In this document: positions 32,746-41,581 of the stretch, piece by piece
How the letters are laid out: every line of letters begins with the position of its first letter
Position numbering within the stretch: the first letter of the stretch is position 1
From: Dyadobacter sp. SG02
GTDB lineage: Bacteria; Bacteroidota; Bacteroidia; Cytophagales; Spirosomataceae
Reading direction: 5' to 3'
Assembly: GCF_900109045.1 (NCBI RefSeq)
Contig: NZ_FNYL01000012.1
Location: 124,001 to 188,000, forward strand
DNA: 64,000 nucleotides
Notes under the pieces: generated by a model
Database searches by the model: none
The model's input: only the letters and a program-made list of their open reading frames with translations
What the model was told of the DNA's origin: nothing
Position numbers and translations under genes: made by a program

Positions 32746-32905
32746 ATGAGTGAATGAGTGAATTTTGAAAGAGTGAATGTGTGAATGTGTCAGAAATAGT
32801 CAAGAGGTCATGTATTGTCATGTTAATACAATAAATGACATCCTGACCTCTTGACTATTCACTCATTCACTCATTCAATCATTCAATCATTCAATCATTC
32901 AAAAT
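32739..32905. repeat. Large imperfect palindrome with GAATGAGT-type tandem repeats
   Basis: Both outer ends read ATTTTGAATGA inward. Each arm contains tandem copies of a 7-8-bp unit close to GAATGA(G/T)T. The inner arms (32796-32810 and 32844-32858) are a perfect 15-bp inverted repeat, ATAGTCAAGAGGTCA and its complement. The centre holds a smaller TGTATT/AATACA stem. The element fills the whole gap between two convergent genes and could stop transcription in both directions. It has no coding capacity. Confidence 0.8.
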
Positions 32906-34188
32906 CACCCCCTCGACAACGTAAACGGCCGCTGCGCGTCGATTTTCAGGAAGATGAACAAGAGTACCGAAAACGACCATAGCGACGAGCCGCCGTAGCT
33001 GAAAAACGGTAGCGGGATACCTATTACAGGCATCAGACCGATGGTCATACCGACATTGACGAGGAAGTGAAAGAAAATAATACCGGCCACACAGTAGCCG
33101 TATACCCTCGCAAAGCGGCTGCGCTGTCGCTCTGCGAGCACTACCAGCCGGGATATTAATGCTACAAAAAGGAACACGACGATGGCAGTACCCAGGAAGC
33201 CGTGCTCCTCTCCCACCGTACAGAAAATAAAGTCGGTACTCTGCTCGGGTACGAAGTCGAATTTGGTTTGGGTGCCCTGTAAAAAGCCTTTTCCGGTCAT
33301 CCCGCCGGAGCCGATCGCGATTTTGGACTGGATCACGTTCCAACCAATGCCGCGCGGGTCGGAATCAGGGTCGAGCAGTACCATAATGCGGCCTCTCTGG
33401 TGCTTTTGAAGCACATTATTCATGAAGAAATCTACGCCGAACACGATCCCGATCATCACGCAGGCCACGATGATCGTGGCCCAAAGCCCGCCGCGGCGGC
33501 GGGTCATAACCGGCATCAGCCAGATCACCAGCCCGGCGATCACGATAATGGCCCCGGCAATGTACCATTTTACAAAAAGCAATGTGATGATCAGCAAAGC
33601 TGCGCCGATGATCCCGATCGCTGGAATGACGCCGGGCATCCCTTCGCGGTAAAGGACGATCGCAAAAGAGGCGAAAACCAGCATGGAACCCGTTTCATTC
33701 GACAAAAGGATCAGGAATGCAGGCAATGCAATGACCCCCATGATCGGGTAATAATCTTTCAATCTCCGGTTGAGGCTAATCGCGGGATCGCTCAGGTATT
33801 TGGAAATGGCAAGGCTGATGGCCAGCTTCGAAAACTCGGCCGGCTGCAACGAAAAACTGCCGAGCTTGATCCACGAGCGCGATCCGTTAATGTTCGACCC
33901 CGCAAAGAGCACCACGACCAGCAGGAATATGACTACCGCATATATCACGAAGGAAAATGTTTCGTAAAACTTGTAGTCGATCACCAAAATACAAATGATC
34001 AGCAATGCGGCCGTTCCGATCCACATCAGCTGCTTTCCGGCATTGTTCGAAAGGTCGAACATGCTCGTGTGGGCTTCCGGGTTATACACCGCGGCGTAAA
34101 TGTTTAACCAGCCAATGATGAGGCAAGCGATATAAATCAGCACCACCATCCAGTCCACATTCTTGGTAATCGGCTTGCTTTCAGCCAT
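32905..34188 (-). CDS. rodA: Rod-shape peptidoglycan polymerase RodA (SEDS family)
   Basis: 427-residue polytopic membrane protein that polymerises lipid II into glycan strands with PBP2. The SEDS pattern is visible: 'GSRSWIKLGSFSLQPAEFSKL' near the middle, a large outside loop carrying 'DPRGIGWNVIQSKIAIGSGG', and 'PVIGIPLPFFSYGGSSL' near the end. It lies 22 bp after the PBP2 gene, the usual pair order. The stop codon is covered by the end of the palindromic repeat. Confidence 0.95.
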   Translation of the reverse strand: MAESKPITKNVDWMVVLIYIACLIIGWLNIYAAVYNPEAHTSMFDLSNNAGKQLMWIGTAALLIICILVIDYKFYETFSFVIYAVVIFLLVVVLFAGSNINGSRSWIKLGSFSLQPAEFSKLAISLAISKYLSDPAISLNRRLKDYYPIMGVIALPAFLILLSNETGSMLVFASFAIVLYREGMPGVIPAIGIIGAALLIITLLFVKWYIAGAIIVIAGLVIWLMPVMTRRRGGLWATIIVACVMIGIVFGVDFFMNNVLQKHQRGRIMVLLDPDSDPRGIGWNVIQSKIAIGSGGMTGKGFLQGTQTKFDFVPEQSTDFIFCTVGEEHGFLGTAIVVFLFVALISRLVVLAERQRSRFARVYGYCVAGIIFFHFLVNVGMTIGLMPVIGIPLPFFSYGGSSLWSFSVLLFIFLKIDAQRPFTLSRG

Positions 34189-34210
34189 TTCAATATCGGT
34201 TTGTATGTTC

Positions 34211-36199
34211 TTAAAGTGCTTTTGGCGTCTGCTTCGGCAAAGTTACAGGTCCCCTCATAGCCGCCGGGTTGGCCGGATGCGGTGTACCCGGCAAGCGGTT
34301 CGATGGGTCGTTCGGATCGCCGGTAGGCTTTTTTACCTCCTCTGTTTTCTTCTTCGTCTCCGCTTCGTCCGGCTTTTTCGTCGTCGGCAGCACCACCTTA
34401 CTCATCAGGTCGAGCTTCATCATCCGCTCTTCAAGCGCTTTGTTGGTCACTTTGCGCGACAGATATTTCTCGACAATCAGGTTGGCGATAGGTGCCGCCG
34501 CCGAACCGCCCGCACCTGCATTCTCTACAAAAACGGCAATCGCTATTTTAGGATCATCCACAGGCGCAAACGCGATAAAAATCGAGTGGTCGTCCCCGCG
34601 CTTGTTCTGTGAAGTACCGGTTTTACCCGCAATCGTAATGCCTTCCACCCGGGAGCGCCGCGCCGTACCGGCCTCCACCGCCCCGATCATTCCCTCGATC
34701 ACCGGCTCGAAATTGTGTGGTTCCACCCCGGTTTCGTGCCTCTCGAGAAATTCCGGCTTCACCGTTTTCTTGTCGCCGACGGCGTGGATCACGTGCGGCG
34801 TGTAGAAATACCCACGATTAGCGATAATGGCCGCCACATTAGCCATTTTCAAAGGCGTGATCAGCAACTCGCCTTCGCCGATACTGAGCGAGTAGATATT
34901 CGAGAATTTCCAGCGGTACTCGCCATAGAAGCGGTCGTAGTATTTTTTATTGGGCAAATTCCCTTTGTACTCACTCGGCAAATCGATCCCCAGCCGCTGC
35001 CCGATCCCGAACTTCGCGATATCGTCGTGCCAGGCATCCAGGCCCACAGCCGAGGCTTTGAAAGTGTTTTTGATATTGTTTTTATAGATCAGCCTTCTGA
35101 ATACATTGTAAAAATAAGGGTTGCATGAATGCGTCACGCCGAGCGCCACTGTGCTCGTCGCGGGGTGATTATGGCATCCTACCGGGCAGTTGGCATGTGT
35201 AAAACCGCTTCCCGGCGTAATTACGCCCTCTTGCAAACCGATCAGCGCCTGGATCAGTTTGAATGTCGACCCCGGCCGGTAGCTCGCCATAACCGGCCTG
35301 TTGAACAGCGGCTTGTAAGGATTGCGCACCAATGCGGCGAAGTTTTTGGAAAAGTAGCGACTTGCCAGGATGTTCGGATCGTAAGTCGGGGCGGAAACCA
35401 TCGAGATAATCTGCCCGGTCTTCGGTTCTATCGCCACCACACTGCCTACTTTGTTCACCATCAGGCTGTCGGCATACTGCTGCACTTCGAGGTCCAAACC
35501 GCTATAAAGGTTCTCGCCCGCAACGGCCATCGTATCGAGCTCCCCGTTTTTCCAGGGACCTTTGTAAACGCCCGCCACGTTCTGCATGACGAATTTCGTA
35601 CCTCTTTTTCCCCTCAGCTCATCTTCATAAATGCGTTCCACGCCGCTCTGACCGATATAATCGCCCTGCCGGTAATAGGGTTCCTCCTGCTTTTCGAGCT
35701 GGCCTTTCGTGATCTCGCTCACATACCCGAGCGTGTTCGCAAGCGTCGGCGCCGTGTACGTGCGCAGGGAGCTTTTGGCAAACTCAAAACCCGAATAATC
35801 GACCATAATGTCCTGGATCGAGGCAAAATCCTCTTTCGAGAGCTGCCGCAAGAAAAGCGAGGGCTTCATGCGGCTATACGTACTGGCGGCATTCATCAGG
35901 CTGTCGAAATCGCGTCTTTCGATGCCTACTACCTGGCAAAAACGGAGCGTATCGTCCATTCTTACCTTAGAGGGCGTCACCAGCAGGTCATAAACGGGGG
36001 TATTATATACGATGAGCTTTCCATAGCGGTCGTAGATCTGGCCGCGGAAAGGGATTTCGGTAACACGTTTGATGGAATTGCTTGACGATTCGATGGAATA
36101 ACTTTCATCCAGCACTTGTAGATAGAAAAGTCGCAGCAAGTATATGATCCCAACTAAAGCAAAAAAACCAATGATGACAAATCGACGACTTTCGAGCAT
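34211..36199 (-). CDS. mrdA: Penicillin-binding protein 2 (elongation transpeptidase)
   Basis: 662-residue class B PBP that cross-links peptidoglycan in the elongation complex with RodA. One N-terminal anchor helix (about residues 8-28) precedes the dimerisation domain. The transpeptidase motifs are SxxK in YRPGSTFKLIQ (near residue 314), SxN in THSCNPYF and KTG in AGKTGTSQNK. The C-terminal 60 residues are low-complexity and Lys/Pro-rich (KKPDEAETKKKTEEVKKPTG), a tail not needed for activity. No mreB, mreC or mreD genes are next to it; upstream lies the NFACT gene after a 121-bp gap. Confidence 0.95.
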   Translation of the reverse strand: MLESRRFVIIGFFALVGIIYLLRLFYLQVLDESYSIESSSNSIKRVTEIPFRGQIYDRYGKLIVYNTPVYDLLVTPSKVRMDDTLRFCQVVGIERRDFDSLMNAASTYSRMKPSLFLRQLSKEDFASIQDIMVDYSGFEFAKSSLRTYTAPTLANTLGYVSEITKGQLEKQEEPYYRQGDYIGQSGVERIYEDELRGKRGTKFVMQNVAGVYKGPWKNGELDTMAVAGENLYSGLDLEVQQYADSLMVNKVGSVVAIEPKTGQIISMVSAPTYDPNILASRYFSKNFAALVRNPYKPLFNRPVMASYRPGSTFKLIQALIGLQEGVITPGSGFTHANCPVGCHNHPATSTVALGVTHSCNPYFYNVFRRLIYKNNIKNTFKASAVGLDAWHDDIAKFGIGQRLGIDLPSEYKGNLPNKKYYDRFYGEYRWKFSNIYSLSIGEGELLITPLKMANVAAIIANRGYFYTPHVIHAVGDKKTVKPEFLERHETGVEPHNFEPVIEGMIGAVEAGTARRSRVEGITIAGKTGTSQNKRGDDHSIFIAFAPVDDPKIAIAVFVENAGAGGSAAAPIANLIVEKYLSRKVTNKALEERMMKLDLMSKVVLPTTKKPDEAETKKKTEEVKKPTGDPNDPSNRLPGTPHPANPAAMRGPVTLPKQTPKAL

Positions 36200-36320
36200 T
36201 CTGCACTAAAAATTCCGGTTCTCAAATTTCACACGAAGTTCGCAATAGCAAAAGATTATTCAAAGGAGGTTTCAGGTTAATAAATAATAAAATCTTCATT
36301 TTTAGGACATTTCGCGCAAC

Positions 36321-37889
36321 TCACTCGCCCTTAGCCACAACCATTACGATATCTTCCTTGTCGATCAGCACCAGGCCGTCAGGCAGGCCTTTCGGCTTTC
36401 GCACGAATTTTTTCGGCGTCACGATCACCGGGCAGAGCGAATCATTCTTGCGCTTCGAATAAAATGCCGCCAGTTCCGCTGCCCGCTCGATCACCGGCGC
36501 GGGGAATTTCCTGCCGGGCTGGTTTTTCACCACCACGTGCGAGCCGGTAACATCCTTCGCGTGAAGCCAGAGGTCTTCCTTATGCGCCTGTTTCGTGAGC
36601 AAATCGCTGTTTTTGGCATTCCGGCTGATGAGGATCGTGTAACCCATAAAATCGAGGCGCTTGAAAAGTTCGTCGATGGCCGGGCCCGCATTACCCTGTT
36701 CCAGTTTATGGGTTTTAATGTAAGCCCGCAAGTCCCGTAGCAATTCGATACTTTCAATATGCTCCAAATGATCCTGCAACTGTTTCCGGTCCGCCTCACG
36801 TGCGGCGAGGCTGTCGTTCAGCCGGTCGATCTCGATCTTCTCGTTTTTGGCTTTGCGGTAATAGCCCTCCGCATTACGTTGCGCGGAAAGGTCTTTTTTC
36901 AATTTAATGGTAATGAGCTGATCGCGGTAGAAATCATACAACTCGGCTTTCTCTGCCCGTTCCGGGATAATGTGCAGGTTGGCCATGATAATGTTGGCCA
37001 GCTCGTCATTTTTGGTCGCATTTTCCAGGTCGACGAGTTTTTGGAAGGTATTTTCGAGGTAATTATCCGTCTGCTGAATGCGCTTTTTGAGCAACCTTAC
37101 AATATCCGCCTTCTCCTTATCCAGCCCGCTCAACCGGATGTAGGCGAGATAGAATGCATTTAATGCTTCGATAGGGTCATGCAAAACCTGCGCTACTTCT
37201 CCCGTTTCAAAAAGGGTTAATGCAGGGATATTTTCAATTCTGGTAATGTAGAAAACCGACGATTCAAATTCCCTCAAAACCTCCTGCACAATGGCCCAGC
37301 GCTCGGCCAGATCCTCCCTACCCTCCAACTTACCCGAAAGGTATTTGTTCGCGACTTTCCCAAACGTCGGGAAAAGCGGCTCGAAACGCCCATTATTCGC
37401 TACAAACGCCTCCCACGACTGATCGATCCCGCGGTTCAGGGATGCCACCGTCAGGTTCCGGTCGGTGGCAAGTTTGTTATTAAAAAGCTGTGTAACCTCG
37501 CCTTCCGCATTTACCGCAATGAAATTGGAGCGGTTTCCGAATAGCTTGAATATCAAATCCCTGCCGCTCTCAAAACGCACCTGAAGAGCCCGCTCGTTGT
37601 CACAAACCTTCAAAAAACCAACCATATCCCCTTCGAAATCGTTGAAAAGGTTCACACTATTCCTCCGGGCGCGGTCGAAGCGTTCGGGGAAGCTCAGGCA
37701 GGAGAAACTGTTGGTTAATGTGGCTTTGATGAAGAATGGTTTTATCAACTCCTCGTCGTGATCCTCCTCTGCGAAAACGATGATGAGCTCGTCCTTCTGC
37801 TGGCTGAATGCCTCCACAAAGCGCTTTCCAGCCAGTTCGGAATGCAGGCGCGGAGCGAGTTGTTTCAGGAAATGGTAATTCTGGTGCAC
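36321..37889 (-). CDS. NFACT protein, RqcH-like ribosome quality-control factor
   Basis: 522 residues in the order NFACT-N (about 1-210), HhH-type middle, long coiled coil (about 270-390) and NFACT-R (about 410-520). The NFACT-R signature 'EDLWLHAKDVTGSHVVVKN' is clear. RqcH-type proteins bind stalled 50S subunits carrying peptidyl-tRNA and help add C-terminal alanine tails that mark the peptide for degradation. Older annotation calls the family fibronectin-binding protein. It is a single gene, probably with its own promoter in the 148-bp gap to the divergent toxin-antitoxin pair. Confidence 0.88.
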   Translation of the reverse strand: MHQNYHFLKQLAPRLHSELAGKRFVEAFSQQKDELIIVFAEEDHDEELIKPFFIKATLTNSFSCLSFPERFDRARRNSVNLFNDFEGDMVGFLKVCDNERALQVRFESGRDLIFKLFGNRSNFIAVNAEGEVTQLFNNKLATDRNLTVASLNRGIDQSWEAFVANNGRFEPLFPTFGKVANKYLSGKLEGREDLAERWAIVQEVLREFESSVFYITRIENIPALTLFETGEVAQVLHDPIEALNAFYLAYIRLSGLDKEKADIVRLLKKRIQQTDNYLENTFQKLVDLENATKNDELANIIMANLHIIPERAEKAELYDFYRDQLITIKLKKDLSAQRNAEGYYRKAKNEKIEIDRLNDSLAAREADRKQLQDHLEHIESIELLRDLRAYIKTHKLEQGNAGPAIDELFKRLDFMGYTILISRNAKNSDLLTKQAHKEDLWLHAKDVTGSHVVVKNQPGRKFPAPVIERAAELAAFYSKRKNDSLCPVIVTPKKFVRKPKGLPDGLVLIDKEDIVMVVAKGE

Positions 37890-38037
37890 TATTTTACTTG
37901 AATGTATTCGGGCAAATGTAGGGAGAAATGGAGGAACGAAGGATCATTAATAACAACCCTTCAAGAGTTTTTGCCTTAATGAGAACAAAGTATTACTAAA
38001 ACCTTGTTAAGTTGTACCAACATTACCAGGCAGAAAA

Positions 38038-38256
38038 ATGGAACAGACTACTAAACTCAATTCCATGCAGTTGTTCATGATCAGACTATTTGAAAAACAA
38101 CTGAATGCTAGACAGGAAGAGGAAATCAAAGAACTGCTGACGGATTATTTCGCGAAGCAGATCGATCAGGAAATGGAGCAGATCTGGGCAGAAAAAGGGC
38201 TCACACAGGAAGATTTGAACCAGGCACTCGAAGAGCATAAGCGCACACATTATTGA
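38038..38256 (+). CDS. Small antitoxin-like protein of a PIN toxin-antitoxin pair
   Basis: 72 residues, acidic and helical. 'QLFMIRLFEKQLNARQEEEIKELLTDYF', listed here only by position (about residues 11-38), is followed by a Glu-rich tail ending in EHKRTHY. It resembles small Bacteroidota proteins encoded directly before PIN toxins. The toxin gene starts 8 bp downstream, the usual order and spacing. Antitoxin function is inferred from that partner, and no known DNA-binding fold was recognised. Confidence 0.65.
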   Translation: MEQTTKLNSMQLFMIRLFEKQLNARQEEEIKELLTDYFAKQIDQEMEQIWAEKGLTQEDLNQALEEHKRTHY

Positions 38257-38264
38257 AACCATGA

Positions 38265-38669
38265 ATGATTTTAGTCATCGACACTAACTGCCTACTGGTC
38301 AGTATCCCAAAACAATCCGAGACACGTTGGCTGTTCGATGCTTTACGTGAAGGCAAATTTCAATTTGCGATTACCACTGAAATTCTGGGTGAATACGAAG
38401 AAGTATTTGGTGAGTTCTATGCTCCTACACTTGCAGCCAATGTTGTTGACTTACTAGCCACTGCCCGAAACAGTATTTGGGTTACCCCACATTACCGGTG
38501 GAACCTCATTCTGGATCAGGACGATAATAAATTCGTTGATTGCGCAATTAGTTGTCGGGCGGATTATATCGTTACGCATGACAGGCATTTCAATGTACTT
38601 TTAGAAATTCCGTTTCCTAAGGTCAATATTTTAACGATGCCAAAATTAAAGGCAATGCTTGGGCTTTGA
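38265..38669 (+). CDS. PIN-domain toxin, putative toxin-antitoxin component
   Basis: 134-residue PIN nuclease. The first acidic motif is MILVIDTNCLLVSI (Asp at residue 6). The middle Glu is in 'TTEILGEYEEVF'. The C-terminal acidic cluster is in LDQDDNKFVDCAISCRADYI (Asp near 86-88 and 93), followed by VTHDRHF. All four acidic positions of an active site seem present, unlike the remnant at 1848. Such toxins cleave RNA when the antitoxin is lost. It is encoded 8 bp after the antitoxin gene. Confidence 0.85.
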   Translation: MILVIDTNCLLVSIPKQSETRWLFDALREGKFQFAITTEILGEYEEVFGEFYAPTLAANVVDLLATARNSIWVTPHYRWNLILDQDDNKFVDCAISCRADYIVTHDRHFNVLLEIPFPKVNILTMPKLKAMLGL

Positions 38670-38704
38670 TTTTCAAAGCCTGAGCCTCAAACCACCAAAA
38701 CAAG

Positions 38705-38732
38705 AGAAGCCCCCCGACTCCGGGAGGCTTCT
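38705..38732. terminator. Intrinsic terminator between the toxin gene and the efflux operon
   Basis: AGAAGC...GCTTCT outer arms continue into a C-rich/G-rich inner stem with loop near GACT. It separates the convergent PIN toxin and emrB genes. There is no long U-tract on either side, so efficiency may be modest. Confidence 0.65.
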
Positions 38733-38760
38733 TCTGCAATACTACTACACTTAAAAAACA

Positions 38761-40335
38761 CTAGTGCACGGACGAAGCGTCGACTTTTGTTTTGCCGCTC
38801 CGCGTCCATAACACAAAGGGAACACAAATCAAAAACATCACACCCAGGTAGAGGAACACATCCATGTACGACATTACCTGCGCTTGTTTGGACACGGTGT
38901 AGTCCAGTATCTTGTAGCCGCTGTTCAGCGCCACGTCGGGCGTCATACCTTTGGCCATAAAGCTGTGTTGCAAACCTTCAACGCGCTGCTGCACAACGGG
39001 GTTGTTAACATCCAGCTTGGTCACGAGGTCGTTGCGGTGCGACATATTCTGGCGTGCGATAAAGGTCGTGATCACCGCCACACCGAACGAGCCGCCGAGC
39101 TGCCGCATCATACCCGTGAAGGCAGCGCCCTCTCCGATCTCACGGCCTTTCAATGTCGATAATGCAAGGGTGGTGATAGGCACAAAAAGCAGCCCCAGAC
39201 CAATACCGCGCACGATCAGCATGCTGAAAAATGCGTCCTTACCCGTGTCGGGTGTCAATATCAGGTAACCCCAGTAACTATACACAAAGAAGAATACCAT
39301 CCCGATGGCTACAAGGTACTGCTGTTTCACGCCGCGTTGCAGCAATTGGCCCACGACAGGCATCATCATAGCGGTCACAATTGCGGCGGGGACCATGAGC
39401 ATACCCGATTGGGTCGCCGTCCAGCCTAATGTCGCCTGGGTGTAAAGCGGGATGATGAATGTCGAGCCGTACAAGCCGAAGCCGAGGATGAACGAAAGTA
39501 TGGTTCCGACCCGCAGGTTTCCATTGCCCAACACCCGCAGGTTTACGATCGGGTTCTTGTAAGTCCATTCCCTCCAGATGAAGAAGAAGAATGAAAAAAC
39601 AGAAGTTACGGAAAGGATCGTGATGATCTCGTCATTGAACCAGTCTTCTTCCTGCCCTTTTTCCAACACATATTGCAGCGAACCGACGGCCACGGCAAGG
39701 AAAATAATGCCCCACCAGTCGATTTCGTTGGCTGCCTTTTTATTAGCGAATTTCGGGCTTCTTACAAATTCCATCGTCAGCATCGCGGCGATAATACCCA
39801 GCGGGATATTGATGTAGAAAATGTAAGGCCAGCTGTAATTATCTACGATATAACCACCCAGCGGCGGGCCTAATGTAGGGCCTACGATCACACCCAGGCC
39901 GTAAATGGCCTGTGCGATGCCCCGTTTTTCGGGTGGGTAACTTTCGGTGATCAGCGTTTGCGCCGTTACCAGCAACGCACCGCCACCAAAACCTTGTATC
40001 AATCTGAAAAACACCAGCTCCCAGATATTATCGGCATTACCGCAGAGGAATGAGGCAACCGTAAATATGATGATCGAAGCGGCGAAGTAGTTGCGGCGGC
40101 CGAACTGCTGCGAAAGCCAGCTGGTCATCGGCACGATGATCACGTTACCGATCGCGTAGGCGGTAATCACCCAGCTCACCTCCGACAACGTGCCGCCCAG
40201 GTTTCCGCGCATGTCGTTGAGCGCCACGTTCACGATCGTGGTATCCACGATTTCCAGCAGCGCACACAATACAGCCGTGATGGTAATAATTACCCTGCGG
40301 TAGCCGTATTCGACGAGTGATTCCTGTAATTCCAT
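38761..40335 (-). CDS. emrB: EmrB/QacA-family (DHA2) MFS drug exporter
   Basis: 524-residue inner-membrane pump with 14 predicted helices, the DHA2 hallmark. Helix 1 has 'LEIVDTTIVNVALNDM' (near residues 27-42) with the D...TIVNVALP-type motif. Motif A is in SWLSQQFGRRN, and motif C is 'GLGVIVGPTLGPPLGG'. It works with the EmrA-like adaptor and TolC-like channel encoded upstream to carry drugs or fatty acids across both membranes by proton exchange. It is the last gene of the operon. The substrate is unknown. Confidence 0.92.
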   Translation of the reverse strand: MELQESLVEYGYRRVIITITAVLCALLEIVDTTIVNVALNDMRGNLGGTLSEVSWVITAYAIGNVIIVPMTSWLSQQFGRRNYFAASIIIFTVASFLCGNADNIWELVFFRLIQGFGGGALLVTAQTLITESYPPEKRGIAQAIYGLGVIVGPTLGPPLGGYIVDNYSWPYIFYINIPLGIIAAMLTMEFVRSPKFANKKAANEIDWWGIIFLAVAVGSLQYVLEKGQEEDWFNDEIITILSVTSVFSFFFFIWREWTYKNPIVNLRVLGNGNLRVGTILSFILGFGLYGSTFIIPLYTQATLGWTATQSGMLMVPAAIVTAMMMPVVGQLLQRGVKQQYLVAIGMVFFFVYSYWGYLILTPDTGKDAFFSMLIVRGIGLGLLFVPITTLALSTLKGREIGEGAAFTGMMRQLGGSFGVAVITTFIARQNMSHRNDLVTKLDVNNPVVQQRVEGLQHSFMAKGMTPDVALNSGYKILDYTVSKQAQVMSYMDVFLYLGVMFLICVPFVLWTRSGKTKVDASSVH

Positions 40336-40377
40336 TGGTTATTTGGTTTTTAGAATCTAAAATTCCGTTCGGGCACG

Positions 40378-41484
40378 TTAGTTCAGCTCCACATCCACGA
40401 ACACGTTCATGCCCGGGCGCAGCTGCGCGATTTTTTCGTCGTCCGCTTTGGTAAATTCGATGCGTACCGGCAGTCGTTGTACCACTTTCACAAAGTTACC
40501 GCTCGCGTTATCAGGAGGCAGCAGGGCAAAGCGGGCACCTGTGGCAGGCGAGAATGATGCTACCTGCGCTTCGAATTCGTGTTCGGGGTAAGCGTCCACA
40601 TGGATTTTCACATGCTGTCCCAATTTCATTTTAGTCAGCTGTGTTTCCTTGAAGTTCGCGGTAACCCATGGTTTGTGGGTCGAGATAATGCTGAACAACG
40701 ACTGTCCGGCTTGCAGGTATTGGCCGAGTTGCGCATTCACTTTAGATACGCGACCGTCGGTAGGCGCGGTGATCACGGTGTATGATAAGTTCAGCTCCGC
40801 ATTCGCGATTTCCGCCTGGCGCACCTTGATATTCGCATTCGCGACGGCCGATTGCACCGAAGTAGCCCTGGTTTGACGACCGGCTGCTTTCGCCTGACGT
40901 TCGGCAGCACCTTTCTGGGCTTCCAGCACCGCCAATGCGCGTTCCGCTTTTTGTTTGGTCGCTTGCGCCTGTTCAAATTCCTGCTGGGTGATCGAATGGT
41001 CCTTGATCAGGTTTTCGTAACGTGCGAAATCCTGGTTGGCGCGCCATACATTCACTTTCGCCTCTTCGATCTGCGCTGCTACCACTGCAATATTTGCTTC
41101 GTAAGTAATGCCGCTCGCCGCCGACGCATTAGTAGTTTCGTGTGCCACGGTCAGGCTGCCTTCCGAGCCCAAAAGGCCCGCTTTGGCTTGTTCCAGTTTA
41201 ATGATCTGGTCGCGGTTATCGAGTACGATCAGCGTATCGCCCTTTTTCACGGTCTGGTTATCTTTCACGCGGATTTCGGTAACATAACCTGAAATTCTGG
41301 GGATTACCGGGCTGATGTCCGAGTCGATCTGCGCATCGTCGGTTTCTTCGTGGTGTTGTCCGTGGTTGTATTTGGTAAAACCCCAGGTACCGCCGCCAAT
41401 GATCAGCACGGCCAGGATAATGAGGAAGCGGCTATTTTTCTTTTTAGGTGCTTCTTCGGTGGTGTTTTTGGTTTCCATATTCAA
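40378..41484 (-). CDS. emrA: EmrA/HlyD-family membrane fusion adaptor
   Basis: 368 residues. A short basic N-terminus and one transmembrane helix (about 21-39) are followed by a lipoyl-like half ('GYVTEIRVKDNQTVKKGDTL'), an alpha-helical hairpin rich in Ala, Gln and Lys (about 100-215), the second lipoyl half ('PTDGRVSKVNAQLGQYLQAG') and a beta-barrel domain. It bridges the EmrB pump and the TolC channel. A Met two residues later (41478) is an equally possible start. It lies 42 bp before emrB. Confidence 0.92.
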   Translation of the reverse strand: MNMETKNTTEEAPKKKNSRFLIILAVLIIGGGTWGFTKYNHGQHHEETDDAQIDSDISPVIPRISGYVTEIRVKDNQTVKKGDTLIVLDNRDQIIKLEQAKAGLLGSEGSLTVAHETTNASAASGITYEANIAVVAAQIEEAKVNVWRANQDFARYENLIKDHSITQQEFEQAQATKQKAERALAVLEAQKGAAERQAKAAGRQTRATSVQSAVANANIKVRQAEIANAELNLSYTVITAPTDGRVSKVNAQLGQYLQAGQSLFSIISTHKPWVTANFKETQLTKMKLGQHVKIHVDAYPEHEFEAQVASFSPATGARFALLPPDNASGNFVKVVQRLPVRIEFTKADDEKIAQLRPGMNVFVDVELN

Positions 41485-41581
41485 TTGTGAATGACTGACC
41501 GGGTCGCCGGTCCGATGATTAAATGACTGAATAGTTCGAAGCTGTGCTTCTGGCGGCCTGTTGTCAGGCCTCCCGGCGTAT

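Noticed and set aside
35129..36085. 318-codon open frame antisense to PBP2
   Set aside because: It lies wholly opposite a gene with clear transpeptidase motifs. The composition is His/Arg-rich with no domain, as expected for a shadow of a GC-biased gene.
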